A stretch of DNA of 64,000 nt from the NCBI GenBank assembly GCA_963971225.1, contig OZ020269.1:1798001-1862000 (forward strand), given 5' to 3'. Under the pieces are notes generated by a model, which saw only the letters and a program-made list of their open reading frames with translations, ran no database searches and had not been told where the DNA came from. Shown piece by piece: positions 53,519 to 64,000 of the stretch; within the stretch, counting starts at the first letter, position 1, and the number at the start of each line of letters is the position of its first letter. Both the position numbers and the translations under genes were made by a program. This DNA comes from Melieria omissa (lineage: Eukaryota; Arthropoda; Insecta; Diptera; Ulidiidae).

Positions 53519-56500
53519 TACTAGGGTTCAGTTGCGTTAAAATGGGTCAGTTCTTTTAACTTAACAAGAATCAATAACGATGTTGAGATGACTGTCGCCT
53601 AGCGCGAACTTTTAATGACTGAGTTCGTTACTTTCAGGCGCTGGTGTATTATGGAAGGCAAGCGAGCACGCGATAACGATGTCTTATCAGGCACCTTGTG
53701 TGTCAGACAGAGCAGGGGGAGCGCTGTATGGGTCATGGCATTGGCCAACAATATAACCGAATATGTGGTCTGGTAGTGATTGTTTTCAATGAAGAACAAA
53801 ATATTTCCCGACACTTAAAGAGACCAAGCCAATACGTAAAGCCAACTAACTGAGCGAGAAAGACAATAAATCTTTGCTACTTTCATTCATTACCTAGAAA
53901 AGTCGGGCTGCTTCGGTTATCGTTATGCGCTTCGTAAAACTGGCGTATAAACGACGAAATCGTCAGTCTACAGGGGGTAATATTTGATTGTACAATATAA
54001 GACGGCTTTGTACTGATTTTTCAGACAGACAGAAAACGTATTCATTGTTCAATGACCTTATTTTTAGGCGTAATGTTTTAATTTCGGTTAAGACAAACTA
54101 GATAAAATTGGTACACTAAAAAAAAGAGGCTGTAACGTGGATTTGCATTTAATGTACTCGTACTGTACTTTGCCTTTAATATTTAATGTATTCGTATCTA
54201 TTAGCTGAGTGAAAATGGTGAGAGTGCCAATACTCACTCTCTGAAGCGTTATTTTTCTATGATATACAGATATGCATTAACAACCGTTAATTGTTGTGTA
54301 TGGTGCACTGACAGGCGGTAAATGGCTTAATTGCAGTGTCAAAACATTGCTAAAAACATGCTTTGCAATAAAATGAATAAAATCGCAAAGTAGCGTAACA
54401 AAACCAGAACCTACTAGACATGTGTAGAAATGTCTGCTGAAGTGGAGAAATCACGGGGTAATTAAATATACATACATACATATAACGTCTTCGTTTAAAT
54501 TTCATAGACTTTGAAGTTTGCAACAGTGTTTAGCCGAACGAGGCAAGTTAACAGTGACGTCGTATTGGCCTGTTACATGAACGTCTACGTCAGCTAAGTG
54601 TTGATTCATTACTCTTACGTCAATTACTTCCCGAAAACACAATTAAACTTGCTTTTAGTATGAGGGCTTTCTTTTTGGTGATGGGATATTTTTGTCTAGG
54701 TCGGGTGGATGGTAGTATATGGTAAATAACCTGGAATACAATTTAATTTAAGAGAGCACTACTAACGAATTGCATTCGTATGAGTGTATGAATGTATATG
54801 TTGAACTATAACGTTTGCCTTTGTTGCCCTCGTTAGTGACACTTTCATTATCTATACAAATTTTTTTATATTACAAGTTTTTCAGTAGTACTGTCCCTCC
54901 TGTCTCTCTTTGCCCATACCTGATCAATAAAAGGATGATCTTAAAAATTTAGTTAAGTTGCATAATTTAGGATAATGACCCTGCTTGGGAGCGGCCACAT
55001 ATTTTTAATCGGATTATGTAACGATGGCTGAGTTAATTTTTAACTAATATGAGCTTTTCCGTTTTCTTTGCTATGCCCACGTTTCAAATTTCTTACATGC
55101 ACTGATCCAGTATTGGAGAATATAAACAGTAATTCGTACCTAACAACTATATAACTGTCAACGAAATCGTACTAACAACTTTACATAATACATTTCTAAT
55201 CACTTAAATGTTAAAAGAAAAAGCAATTCAGTTTTTCTTCGAAACATCTGAAATTTTCGGCATAATATAAATGTTTAACCGGTTTTCGCAAGACAATAAC
55301 GATTTGTGAACTTTGACTCAATCGTGATAAGATCGCCTTTCGAAGCATTCGCCACCATGTGATTACTTTCACGTTTGCCTTGTCTATTTTGCTGTATGTG
55401 TGTCTGGTAAACTCAGCTGCCATTTTTTGATCTCATCGAAAGCCCCCACGTTCGCTTTGTTTTTGCGAAACATTCATTAACATTTCATCAGCGCAATACT
55501 GATGCTGGCCGCATCTTGGTACCCCTATATCACAATTCTGACAGGCGATGACTAAGGGAGTAACGGTCATGACGTGGTAGACGAGTTCGCAAATGGTCTT
55601 AATTGAATTAAATCTTCTATCATAGGAAAATAATTTTCTACAGAAAGCCGGACACGAAAGAATAAAACTGTGAGAAGTTGTGATTGCTTTGTGCAAGTGT
55701 AGAGTGTAGAGGAAAATCTTGAATAAAGTACCCAGTCACAAACTTAAAGCGATTCCGGTTTGCGGCGGTTTGGTCACAAACTGATTAGGCGAGTAATCCC
55801 TATAGATTTAAAAGCTAAAACACTTCACAGATAACAAGTCACCAATTAAATGCAGAGACGGAGGTGGCTGTAATGGCAATCGAGTTACGCCGCATACGCA
55901 TACGCATATACCAGTGGGAATAAGTGTCCGCTGTTCAGAGAACGAGTACGGTTGGGACTTAACGTAACTGTTGCTGCACTCCTAATATAATGCGTAATTT
56001 TTGGGTGGTCTGGGTCGATTCATGACCCGTCATTACCAGCAGCGGCTGCTCACTACGTTATCTGTTTAAATGGCTGCCTAGATCAAACCAATCAAGCCGT
56101 TGCCGAGCCAATTGATGTCGATTGTGATTCAATGAGTTGTCATGCCAGACGAACAAAGTCCAATAGAGTTTTTGCCTTGCGTATCTGTGGCTCGGCCCAT
56201 TCGATGGTGTCATATTATTGTATTGTTGCTGATCCCAGCAGCAACAGCAAAAATAACAACAATGAAATTTCCTCCAAGCCCTCTACCCAGCACCTCTATC
56301 CCCGGAGTTTGGGAGTTCAAACCCTCCCAATTACAAAAATTGCATTGAATAAGCAGTACGCAAACTTCCACCCCTCCAAAATAAATTTTGTGTGCGCGAT
56401 GATATGCATGTCTTGCTTTCCTTTTGTGATGTACGTACTCATATACATATGTACATAATGAACAGTTTAAAATAATACGCAGATAATTTACTAATAACAA

Positions 56501-56742
56501 GAAGTGATCATAATATTTTTGTCTGCCTAAAATTTACTAAAATGTTTAGTAGAAACGATTAAACGGACGACGGAGTAATGGTTTGTGTCCACACAGAACT
56601 TCCTTTCCTGATTTCATTTTGTTTTTTTTTTCAATTTTTTAAGCTCACATTTATATACACATGCATATACGCAGATTTATACCAATATGAATCTAGTAAC
56701 CTTGTAATGTTGGCTAAGAATAACCACTGATTAGGCCTAAAT
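53519..56742. other. Upstream region of the zinc-finger gene
   Basis: No gene is supported. Minus-strand open frames at 55696-55433 and 55423-55211 have no recognisable domain. It is host-like single-copy sequence within this window, with no repeat termini found, so regulatory DNA of the divergent upstream flank is likely, but no specific site can be named. Confidence 0.4.
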
Positions 56743-56750
56743 CACCTATT

Positions 56751-57299
56751 TAATTTTTTTTTTGTTCCGTGTTCACTCCTCTCGGGAGCATAGTGCCTCC
56801 ACAAGACAGCCTTGTGTTTGTTACATTAATCAGTTGTGTTGTTCTGTCAGGGTGGGTGATTGGCCTGCCGCAGGTAATCCTAAGTGATGGAATCATCTAA
56901 CGCCGCTCAGGGACGTCGCTTCCGCTCGTAGCGCCATCTGTTGTGAGGAGGTTACAGCAGAATGGTTGGGGACCTCGCTAGATCAGGTTGGTGCGCGCTG
57001 TTTTCGCAGTTGTCCGCTACCCCTTGCAGATGTCACTCGTGCGCCTGTTTTGCGTAACTGTTTATTTGTTTGCTTTTATCAGTCGCACAGCGCATAATTG
57101 CGCGTTCTATTGCGTGGAAGTAAGTGGAATAGGAATAATTGGGTTGGGAATCAATGAACTTGGATATGTTGCAGGGTTTTTAGGAAAATTTAGAGAACAG
57201 GAAAATTTGATGGAAAAGTGCGGGGCCGTGCACACGGCGGGAGTTGAACCCACGACCTCTGGGATGACAGTCTAGTGCACTCACGCTAGGCTATCGAGG
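56751..57299 (-). mobile_element. tRNA-derived SINE (549 bp)
   Basis: On the minus strand the head reads CCTCGATAGCCTAGCGTG, with an A box TAGCCTAGCGTG (57293-57282) and a B box GGTTCAACTCC (57250-57240) at tRNA-like spacing. The CTCGATAG start resembles tRNA-Asp. A unique body follows, ending in an A-run (T-run at 56754-56765 on the plus strand). The 8-bp repeat CACCTATT flanks both ends (56743-56750 and 57300-57307). Head, body, A-tail and duplication together define a SINE. I know no named family for it. Confidence 0.7.
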
Positions 57300-57670
57300 C
57301 ACCTATTAAATATGCCGGTGTAATTGTCAGCACATGCCTTCCCTACAAGAACAGTGAGGGTCATATGATCGGTCATATGACCGACATGCCTGACCGAAGT
57401 TTCGGTCAGCTCTCCGAACAAAGTTTCTATCATTTTTGTACAGGCGGTGTGACATTTTTTGAATTTACCAATACATTTGCATGAAATTTTGCCCATATGA
57501 GACAACATATCGCTGCAATTTGTCTTTAATTTAAACTGAAACAAACCATTTGACAACCATAGAAACATTAATTGCTTATACACGCATGTGTAAGAATGAG
57601 ACAACAATAGAAACAACTGCTGACAAGAACTCGCATCGTAGTTAATATAAATGATTAAGAGTCGTCGGCT

Positions 57671-57752
57671 GCCGTAGCTACGTAGCTCGACTGGCTAACG
57701 CGCGCGCCGCGAGTCAAATACGACGCGCGAGCCCAAAGTTCAAACTCCGTTG
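57671..57752 (+). other. tRNA-like module, left
   Basis: GCCGTAGCTACGTAGCTCGA...GGCTAACGCG gives an A-box-like region and AGTTCAAACTCC a B box. The arms do not close into a clean cloverleaf, so this is a tRNA-like sequence rather than a gene. Confidence 0.45.
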
Positions 57753-58270
57753 TTTCAAACGCCGAAAAAAAGAAAAACAGAAAGAAGGTAAGAAATCGAA
57801 TTGAAATTTAATTTAAATAATATCATTATTTGAATATTTAAATAACTCTGCACTTTTCAGTAACTTCAATATTGGGCCATAACAAGTACCGAAGCGCAAG
57901 ACCAAGGAAGCCGATGCCAATGATGTCGCGCTAATCAAACGCCTTCGATTGCGACAATATGGAGTCATCCAAGCAGGGCCGCAAATGAATTTTTTTTTTA
58001 AATTCAATTTTTTTTTATTATTTTATTTAAATTAATTTAAAATAAATTCAGACAGAAGTAAGAGCAAACGGTTTTTCCAAAACATTTCAATAAAAACCTG
58101 CATTTTTCCAATATTGAGTATTGGTCATGAATGACCGATTTATACATCACATTGTGACCGATATTTGCATCAGTATTTCAGTCAGTAATTTCGGCACATG
58201 ACCGGTCAACTGACTGGCATTTCCATTTTTTTCGGTGTTTGCTGCAACACCGAAAAAAAAGTCTGCTGCA

Positions 58271-58340
58271 ACGGTGAGTTGAACTCGCGGAGTCTTGACT
58301 CGCGGCCAACGCACTAGCCAGCTGTGCTACGGCGGCTGCC
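58271..58340 (-). other. tRNA-like module, right (mirrored)
   Basis: On the minus strand GCCGTAGCACAGCTGGCTAG...GCGAGTCAA...CGAGTTCAACTCACC aligns with the left module (shared GCCGCGAGTCAA and GTTCAA-CTC). It has A- and B-box-like parts. Its opposite orientation mirrors the left module within the element. Confidence 0.45.
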
Positions 58341-58610
58341 GCGGCGGCGGCGGTGAAATAGCCATTAAAAACGAAATATTTGGAGGTTGGAACACGTATG
58401 CGTTAGAGCAGAGCAAACACACTTTTCTTAATATGCAAAAGGTCTGTGTTAGAGTGAAACAAAAAATCACACGTACACGAGATTTTCGGTCATTTTTTTC
58501 ACACCGCCTGTACAAAAATGATAGAAACTATGTTCGGAGAGCTGACCGAAACTTCGGTCAGGCATGTCGGTCATATGACCGATCATATGACCGTCACTGT
58601 TCTTGTAGGG

Positions 58611-59669
58611 ATATGTTACCCTATGCATATACCTACACAAGCGCATTTCCGCGAGCAAACTTAATATCAATTATTTTATTGCTATATGTTACTTATGCGT
58701 CGGACTGTGACTTACGAGTACTCGTCGAGTAAAACGCGGCTAGACGGTATGGTAAGATGTGACTCGGCGCTGTTGTTTTTGTTTTACCAAAAATTATTAT
58801 CTTGTCGGGCGATATGTCTAGACGGCGAATTGGTGCGGTGGCACGTTCATCATGACTAGACGAATTTGGAACTTATGTTTACAAATAAGTAATTACAACC
58901 CACGCGCTTCCGAGTAAGAGGATTCGTTAAAATCATAGGTAACCAAATTTTAATAATTTGTTTCACTTTTGCATGGTAAACAAGTACACAATGCGCACTG
59001 GGGTAGGATGACGCTTTATTAAGCGAGTTTATTTAATCCATGTGAAATCTGGTTTCATAATAATCTATTGTTTTCAGTTAATTTTTAAATTTTTAATCAG
59101 AACACAGGTTAAAACTAGTACTAGTAATGACTAAGTTGTGCATTACTTTTATCAACGACAATACTGCACAGTGGATAATTTCCAACTGTAATATAGTTTA
59201 ATCAAATATTGTCAACGCTAATATTGAAACGGACTCGGCGAGGAAAACAATACGAACTTGCGATCAAATTCCTACCACGTATATTACAAGTCTGAGTTCT
59301 TCAACGCACAAGCAGTTCGCTGCGCTTAAATTGGCCCCAACTAGCAGAGGTGGGGGGTCATTAGTGCATTCGCATAGCTGTATCAGTGTGCATACGGAAT
59401 GCCGAAAATAACTATTGAAGCAGCTCGTTCAGAAATAACCAAACGCTACTGAACGTATCCAAACTTGACCCTCCGCGGCTGGGTTGGCAACATAAATTGC
59501 GACAGTAAAATTGGGAAGATATCAATAGACAACAATTTAATTGTACCTTTATTTTTTAGATCGGATTCATCACAATATGTGTATGCATTTAACACTAAGA
59601 AAATATTATATTCGTAGTGCGCGTGCTTCCTACTTAACACTGAAAACTTATATGTTAACCGTTGCTTTT
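58611..59669. other. Intergenic stretch
   Basis: No gene or repeat termini recognised downstream of the chaperone gene. Contains at most its 3' UTR (to the right end) and host-like AT-rich sequence. Confidence 0.4.
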
Positions 59670-60062
59670 TCAAATGGTCGCTTCATGAGATCGTACATAT
59701 TCGCATATCTGTCTGTCCAGCAACGGTCCACTGATGCTATCCACCGGAATATTGTAGCTGACAAAGAACTGTCTACCGTAGTACTTGCTCAGCTGCTCCG
59801 CCAGTCGCTGCGACTTTGAAGCGTACTCACTTCCTAGAAGCGTTGTGGATGATGGCTTTACGTTCACTAATGTGGGGGCCAATGCCACACCCAACTCGTC
59901 GAAGCACTCCACACCGGTCTGACAAACAAACAACATTGTAGCCCCATCCATCCGTAGGATGTGCAGTTTTACTCGCTGTTCGCAAAGTTCTAGTTCGGTG
60001 CTGCTGGAGGTAAAGCCATCCTCATGTACAGCTTTATATGCTGGCGGAATAACGGTAGTCAT
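59670..60062 (-). CDS. PSMG4: Proteasome assembly chaperone 4-like protein
   Basis: A 130-residue single-exon ORF from the ATG at 60062, close to the roughly 120-residue length of PSMG4. PSMG4 pairs with PSMG3 in the cytosol and chaperones early 20S proteasome alpha-ring assembly. Supporting blocks are VKLHILRMDGATMLFVCQTG (the conserved second strand pair), SSTTLLGSEYASKSQRLAEQ and the C-terminal QFFVSYNIPVDSISGPLLDR. The spacing F-V-S-Y-N then about ten residues to L-L matches the family, which has a fold of strands and a C-terminal helix. No intron is visible. The N-terminal 25 residues are fly-specific. There is no operon-like context; neighbours are repeats. Confidence 0.75.
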   Translation of the reverse strand: MTTVIPPAYKAVHEDGFTSSSTELELCEQRVKLHILRMDGATMLFVCQTGVECFDELGVALAPTLVNVKPSSTTLLGSEYASKSQRLAEQLSKYYGRQFFVSYNIPVDSISGPLLDRQICEYVRSHEATI

Positions 60063-61442
60063 TAGATGAAGCTGAATTAAGACCTTTAGAAATGTTATTA
60101 GCAGTAACGACTGAAATTATTCGATTATTGGTACAAAGACAACTTTTAGTTTATTATTTATTGAAAATGCCAAATACATCAGCTGTGCTAACGACAGAGT
60201 TGTATTCAAGGTGCTTCGATAAAGTAATGAACAATGCACATCGACTAGATAGTAACAGAACCCCACCTGATTTTACTTTTTCCCTAATCACGGGTAGTTT
60301 GATTGTCAAGTATTTGTTTTTTGTTTGAAGCAGACGGAACAGTATAGGTAACTTACTATTTGTTTCCATTACATCTGTTTTGGCTACTGAATTTTTGTCT
60401 TTGTAATGCAACTTAAAGTCGTTCTCCTTCGTCCACTAGCTGTTTGTCATGCGCAAGCGCAATTTTGTGCAGTACTTCTATTAATGCTTTGGTTCACTAC
60501 ATGTTGGCCACTGACCGAAAACACTGAAAATTGTATACCAGGAAACAATTTTAATTTGGAATTAACTTACAAGCTTACGCACGAAAGCACTGCATTTGGA
60601 ATAAGCTTGCAAAATGTTTGGATACAATTATTGAAATTGTTTCTTGCGAAAAACTTACTCCCACATCTGTACTTAATGCAAAGATATTAGGTAAACTACG
60701 CACACATTTTGCAATGATTATTACATGAAGTAATACATTAATTTTACATATTCTTTGCTTACATGAAACATGTTACGTAATTGCGAAGGTTTGGAAAAAG
60801 GCTATAGTCGGATAAGGCAGGGAAAAGTGTTCGGACGCCAATTTTGATTGTCATATAATTATTTTAATGGTAGTACTAATGTAGGTAGCGATTTACCCAA
60901 GTTCCAGCCCTTAAAAATTAGTCCCCGATCTGGGAAAAATAATTTAATAAATTAAAAGTAGGAAGATCAATGATATATAGCCAATATTAACAATAATGTC
61001 AGGGTTAAGAGAAAAGCTAGATGTGGCACAAAATCGGGCACAAAGAGTAAGATAAGGGGTAAACTTCCTGAACGTATTGTTGCCGCTAAAATAAAAATAA
61101 AAGCATCCACCGTTGACAGAAACAAAAATAGAGCAAACCTAAGAACATTTTAAGTGCAGAAAGTTCCAAATAGAGATGGTAAAGAGCAGTTGTGCAAAAC
61201 CCGTTTTAGAAAGTTGTAGTGATTTTTCAACAAATATGTATTGCAATTCATGGATGACGGAACAAAATCTTCTTTTTTTTTTTGTTTTAATCAAACACCT
61301 GGCTTGGATTTTTTTATTGCAGAAAAGAAAGACAAGAAGAGTATCCGAGGTTTAAAACTCGAAAGCATTAGCTTGGCAGGCAATGTTCTTGTGTGATTTA
61401 AAAAGTGAATAATTCATTTTTAAAGGTGTAGATTCATATATG
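60063..61442. other. Intergenic stretch upstream of the chaperone gene
   Basis: It should hold the chaperone gene promoter next to 60062, but no motif stands out. The 94-codon plus-strand frame at 60406-60690 has no domain and ordinary AT-rich composition, so it is not called. Confidence 0.4.
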
Positions 61443-61444
61443 TA

Positions 61445-61810
61445 GTACTTCTATATTGGCACTAACCTATCTTCACAATCTGTTTTCATTCGGAAATCAA
61501 AGGGAGACAAGCGATGAGACAGAAAACACGAAATTTTGTGAATGGATTTCTATGCGTGTATACATGAGCACTTCTACACATGAACAACTGTCAAACTGCT
61601 CCAGGGGCGGTTTAAGAAATTTCAGTTAATTTCGACAAATTTTTATTTTTTTCCAGTCAATTTTTTCCCCGTTTGAACGCACCTGACTTTTTGAAACTTT
61701 TGAAATATGTCGAGGTACATTCGTTTATATGTTTTCTCGCTCATATTTCACTATTGCTGTACCGTGATGTTGGCGAATGTACCTTAAGCTTAGTGCCAAT
61801 ATAGAAGTAC
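61445..61810. mobile_element. TA-flanked MITE, copy 2 (366 bp)
   Basis: Termini GTACTTCTATATTGGCAC are perfect inverted repeats at 61445-61464 and 61791-61810, flanked by TA (61443-61444 and 61811-61812). It is the inverted counterpart of 47983-48348 and of identical length. Confidence 0.8.
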
Positions 61811-61812
61811 TA

Positions 61813-62206
61813 CATATACATATGTGTAGATTGATGGAGATATTATGTAAAATAATGCTAGCGAAGTGAATTCTGCGATTTATTAAGAACTATAATGTCG
61901 CAAAAATAAGCGAAATCCAAGTCCTGCTGAAGGGCGTGCGAGTGCGAGTATTTTACTGTGAATAATATTACAATCAATTTTGGTTAAATTTTTAGTTTTA
62001 ATATAAATTAAACAAAAGGTTTCATTACGAATTTTCGTTTTTTTTTTTGTCACTTAATGGCTGCCAGATTTTAGTTCTTAATTTACACGGTTGCCCGATT
62101 TCGAGACTTAAATTTAAATTCCCGTAATTATTTACGAACGAACGATTTTTTATGTGAGGTAATAGTGCATAGGCTATATGAGATTGGCCACGCTCACCTC
62201 CATGAT
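61813..62206. other. AT-rich stretch, nothing recognised
   Basis: No gene, RNA or repeat termini recognised. Confidence 0.4.
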
Positions 62207-62597
62207 GGTAACAAAACTCAACTATAATAGGCGATGTATCAGGTGTACAACTTTGCTTCCGCCGCTTTTTTCCAAAATTAAAAGCTTTATTGCGAAAAAG
62301 TGCTTACAGATGTATTATTCAAAGTATTGTCCGTCGCTAGCGACAACTTTCTCCCATCTTTCCGGCAATTTTCTGATCCCGGCTCGAAAAAAGGAGTCCT
62401 TTTTTGACGCTATCCATGAAGCAATCCATTTTTCCAATTCTTCGAAGGATTGAAAATGTTGATCTGCCAGGCCGTGTGCCATCGAACGGAATAGGTGGAA
62501 GTCAGAAGGGGTGATATCTGGGGAATACGGCGGGTGGAGCAAGACTTCCCATTTCAGCGTTTGCAGGTAACAAAACTCAACTATAATAGGCGATGTA
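62207..62597 (+). repeat. 32-bp direct repeats around the mariner fragment
   Basis: GGTAACAAAACTCAACTATA continuing to GGCGATGTA occurs identically at 62207-62238 and 62566-62597, on both sides of the mariner fragment. mariner makes only a TA duplication, so this repeat has another cause, such as a tandem duplication or repair by template switching. Confidence 0.85.
62239..62565 (-). pseudogene. mariner transposase 3' fragment
   Basis: The minus-strand frame ending at 62315 reads LHPPYSPDITPSDFHLF, then FQSFEELEKWIASWI and LPERWEKVVASDGQYFE. This is the mariner transposase C-terminus with the third catalytic Asp (HPPYSPDxxPSD). The terminus TCAGGTGTACAACTTTGC at 62239 follows TA. The 5' two thirds are missing, so it is dead. 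Confidence 0.85.
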
Positions 62598-62722
62598 TGA
62601 TAGTTAGGTATAAAATGATTTCACGTGACTTTGTGGCCAATATGAGCTATATAGAAACGGCCACGCTCACTAAACTAATAAAACAAAGCTACAGTACATG
62701 CCTGAAAACCAAAATAAATATA

Positions 62723-63740
62723 CAGTAGCGACTCGGTAAAAGCAACCCTCGATTTGCGCAACTCCTCGATTATCGCAACCACCGAATTGTATACATTATA
62801 GACTCAGTAAAAGCAACTGCTGCCGAAAAAAACTCAATAATCGCAACTTTTTCTTCGTCTTATTTTCTTTTTGTGGAGTAGAGTGTCAGTTGATGTCCCG
62901 TTTCTCTCTCTAGTTTCTTTAACCTTCACACTGTCACCATTAACATTTGTTAATATTTCAAATTTTGATTTTGCTATAACTTTTTAGTTTTAAGTCCGAT
63001 TTTCATGCGGCTTCGGCTCAGTGGCCATTTTATCAAGCTCTTTCTAAATATGTAATCAGAAAACTAAAAATTTTATTTATTCCATCTTTTTTTTTTAAAT
63101 GAAAATTTTTACTCCTATTTTGGTTACAATTAACATATTCAAAATTCAATGCTCAAATTTGGAATTACCTAAAAATCTTAAATACAAAATTTTGTGAGAA
63201 TATCTTTGAAAATGCACTTTTTATGGAATTTATTTAAAAAAAGCAACAAATTCGCCCACATTGTGGGGCTGAAACCCCATTCATCCCTTTTCCCCCTTCC
63301 ACGTTTGAACGTAAAATCTGTTAAGCACAGTCCATTTTACGTTTTTGCTTACCAACTTAGCTCAAAAAATCAAAACTGTCTTTATAAAACGGATGAAAAG
63401 AAAAATATTAACATATGTTAATAGTGACAGTGTGAAGGTTAAATCAGTAAACGCAATTGTTATCAAACTGTTTTGTTAATTAAAGCCTTTTTAAGAAATG
63501 TTTGAAGTTCTTGTTTCTGTTTGATTTTTCTTAAACACAATGAATGTGATTAGTTTAAGTTCTTTTTTTTGTAATACAACAAAATATGAATAAAATAATA
63601 ATGAATTCTAATGAAACCCTTATAAAACTTTGTGAAATTTGCAAATTTTCATACAAAAATTTAGACTCGATAATTGCAACAAACTCGGTAGTTGCAACTG
63701 CCCCTGTCATTAATCGGTTGCTTTTACCGAGTCGCTACTG
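62723..63740. mobile_element. pogo-type MITE (1018 bp, with nested element)
   Basis: Perfect 25-bp inverted termini CAGTAGCGACTCGGTAAAAG continue to GCAACC (62723-62747 and 63716-63740) and are flanked by TA. A CAGTA start with a C-T-C-G-G...GCAAC terminus and TA target are typical of pogo/Tigger elements. TCGATTATCGCAAC-like words repeat inside both ends. Without the nested element it is about 498 bp. Non-coding. Confidence 0.8.
62923..63438. mobile_element. Nested piggyBac-type MITE (516 bp)
   Basis: Termini CCTTCACACTGTCACCATTA and CCTTCACACTGTCACTATTA (22 of 23 matching) are flanked by TTAA on both sides (62919-62922 and 63439-63442). A TTAA target plus CC-starting ends fit piggyBac. It lies wholly within the pogo-type MITE. 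Confidence 0.75.
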
Positions 63741-63742
63741 TA

Positions 63743-64000
63743 CCACGATTCTTTTGTTTTTGGTTTTATTTTTCCTAAAGCAGGGACGATCCAAATGCGG
63801 CCTATTAAACATGTTTATGCAGCCCACCAAGCATTTCTAAAATTGAATTTATTTTATTTTGTTATTACAACTAAAGTTTTGTAAATTATTAAGTGTTACT
63901 TTATATGGGGCCCGCCAAAAAATTTTAAAATTTAAATTGGCCCGTTGATTAAAAAGGTTGCTCATCCTTGGCCTAAAGGAATACGCCGATATGAATATCA
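63743..64000. other. Window end, nothing recognised
   Basis: AT-rich sequence without a supported feature. Confidence 0.4.

Larger units (their letters stand above)
57341..58610. mobile_element. 1.27 kb inverted-repeat element with tRNA-like modules
   Basis: Inverted termini of about 112 bp with two mismatches begin CCCTACAAGAACAGTG and contain a run of TCATATGA, GGTCATATGACC and GACCGAAGTTTCGGTC palindromes (57341-57452 and 58499-58610). No target duplication is visible. Inside each arm is a tRNA-like module, mirrored. GACCG/CGGTC words recur in the centre near 58120-58220. Nothing codes. The superfamily is unknown to me. Confidence 0.7.

Noticed and set aside
55211..55696. Minus-strand frames of 70 and 87 codons upstream of the zinc-finger gene
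   Set aside because: No recognisable domain, no splice partners and ordinary AT-rich composition.
60406..60690. 94-codon plus-strand frame near the chaperone promoter
   Set aside because: No domain or convincing coding character; it probably overlaps the chaperone 5' flank.

Overview
The window looks like a repeat-dense, AT-rich stretch of a higher dipteran (schizophoran fly) genome. A tephritid or a relative is my best guess, as inference only. Three host genes can be supported: an XRCC2-like RecA/RAD51-paralogue ATPase (+, 50873-51637), a two-exon five-zinc-finger GLI/GLIS-type factor resembling Drosophila sugarbabe (-, 53518-51983), and a PSMG4-like proteasome assembly chaperone (-, 60062-59670). 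The first two lie tail to tail. Almost everything else with recognisable structure is a transposable element or a relic of one.

Layout. 0-5 kb: TTAA-flanked inverted-repeat element, hAT relic with CCCGGGAT arrays, BEL/Pao gag relic, then a dispersed repeat (here called R) split by a P-type element. 5-18 kb: PIF/Harbinger MITEs, about 0.6 kb of (AATTT)n, a truncated hAT transposase with two introns, a hAT MITE with ATCGGC arrays, a short Harbinger element carrying a MADF ORF, a Helitron, and a decayed P-type transposase. 18-29 kb: a long LINE ORF, two inverted copies of a 0.7 kb hAT MITE, a large foldback, and a decayed BEL/Pao pol split by a P-type element. 29-36 kb: a Mag-like gypsy gag-protease relic broken by a hAT element (itself carrying a solo LTR) and by a P-type MITE, then second copies of R and of another repeat (S), each interrupted or abutted by other elements. 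36-47.5 kb: two members of one Ty3/gypsy family, one internally deleted (+) and one near full length (-). The solo LTR at 29.7 kb is a third insertion of that family, and all three sit in ATAT target duplications. 48-64 kb: the host genes, with a SINE, TA-flanked MITEs, a 1.27 kb inverted-repeat element holding tRNA-like modules, a mariner fragment, and a pogo-type MITE with a nested piggyBac-type MITE.

Most notable: five short elements have P-superfamily hallmarks, with termini beginning CATG (one CAAG) and exact 8-bp target duplications. One sits directly at the XRCC2 start codon, so the ATG lies inside the duplicated target. That element contains a hAT element, which contains a Harbinger MITE, a three-level nest with intact duplications at every level. 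The gypsy gag/pol junction also has a well-placed -1 frameshift heptamer, GTTAAAC, directly before the gag stop.

Coordinates of mobile elements are read from matching inverted repeats and target duplications by eye. Family names rest on motifs I recognise, not on searches.
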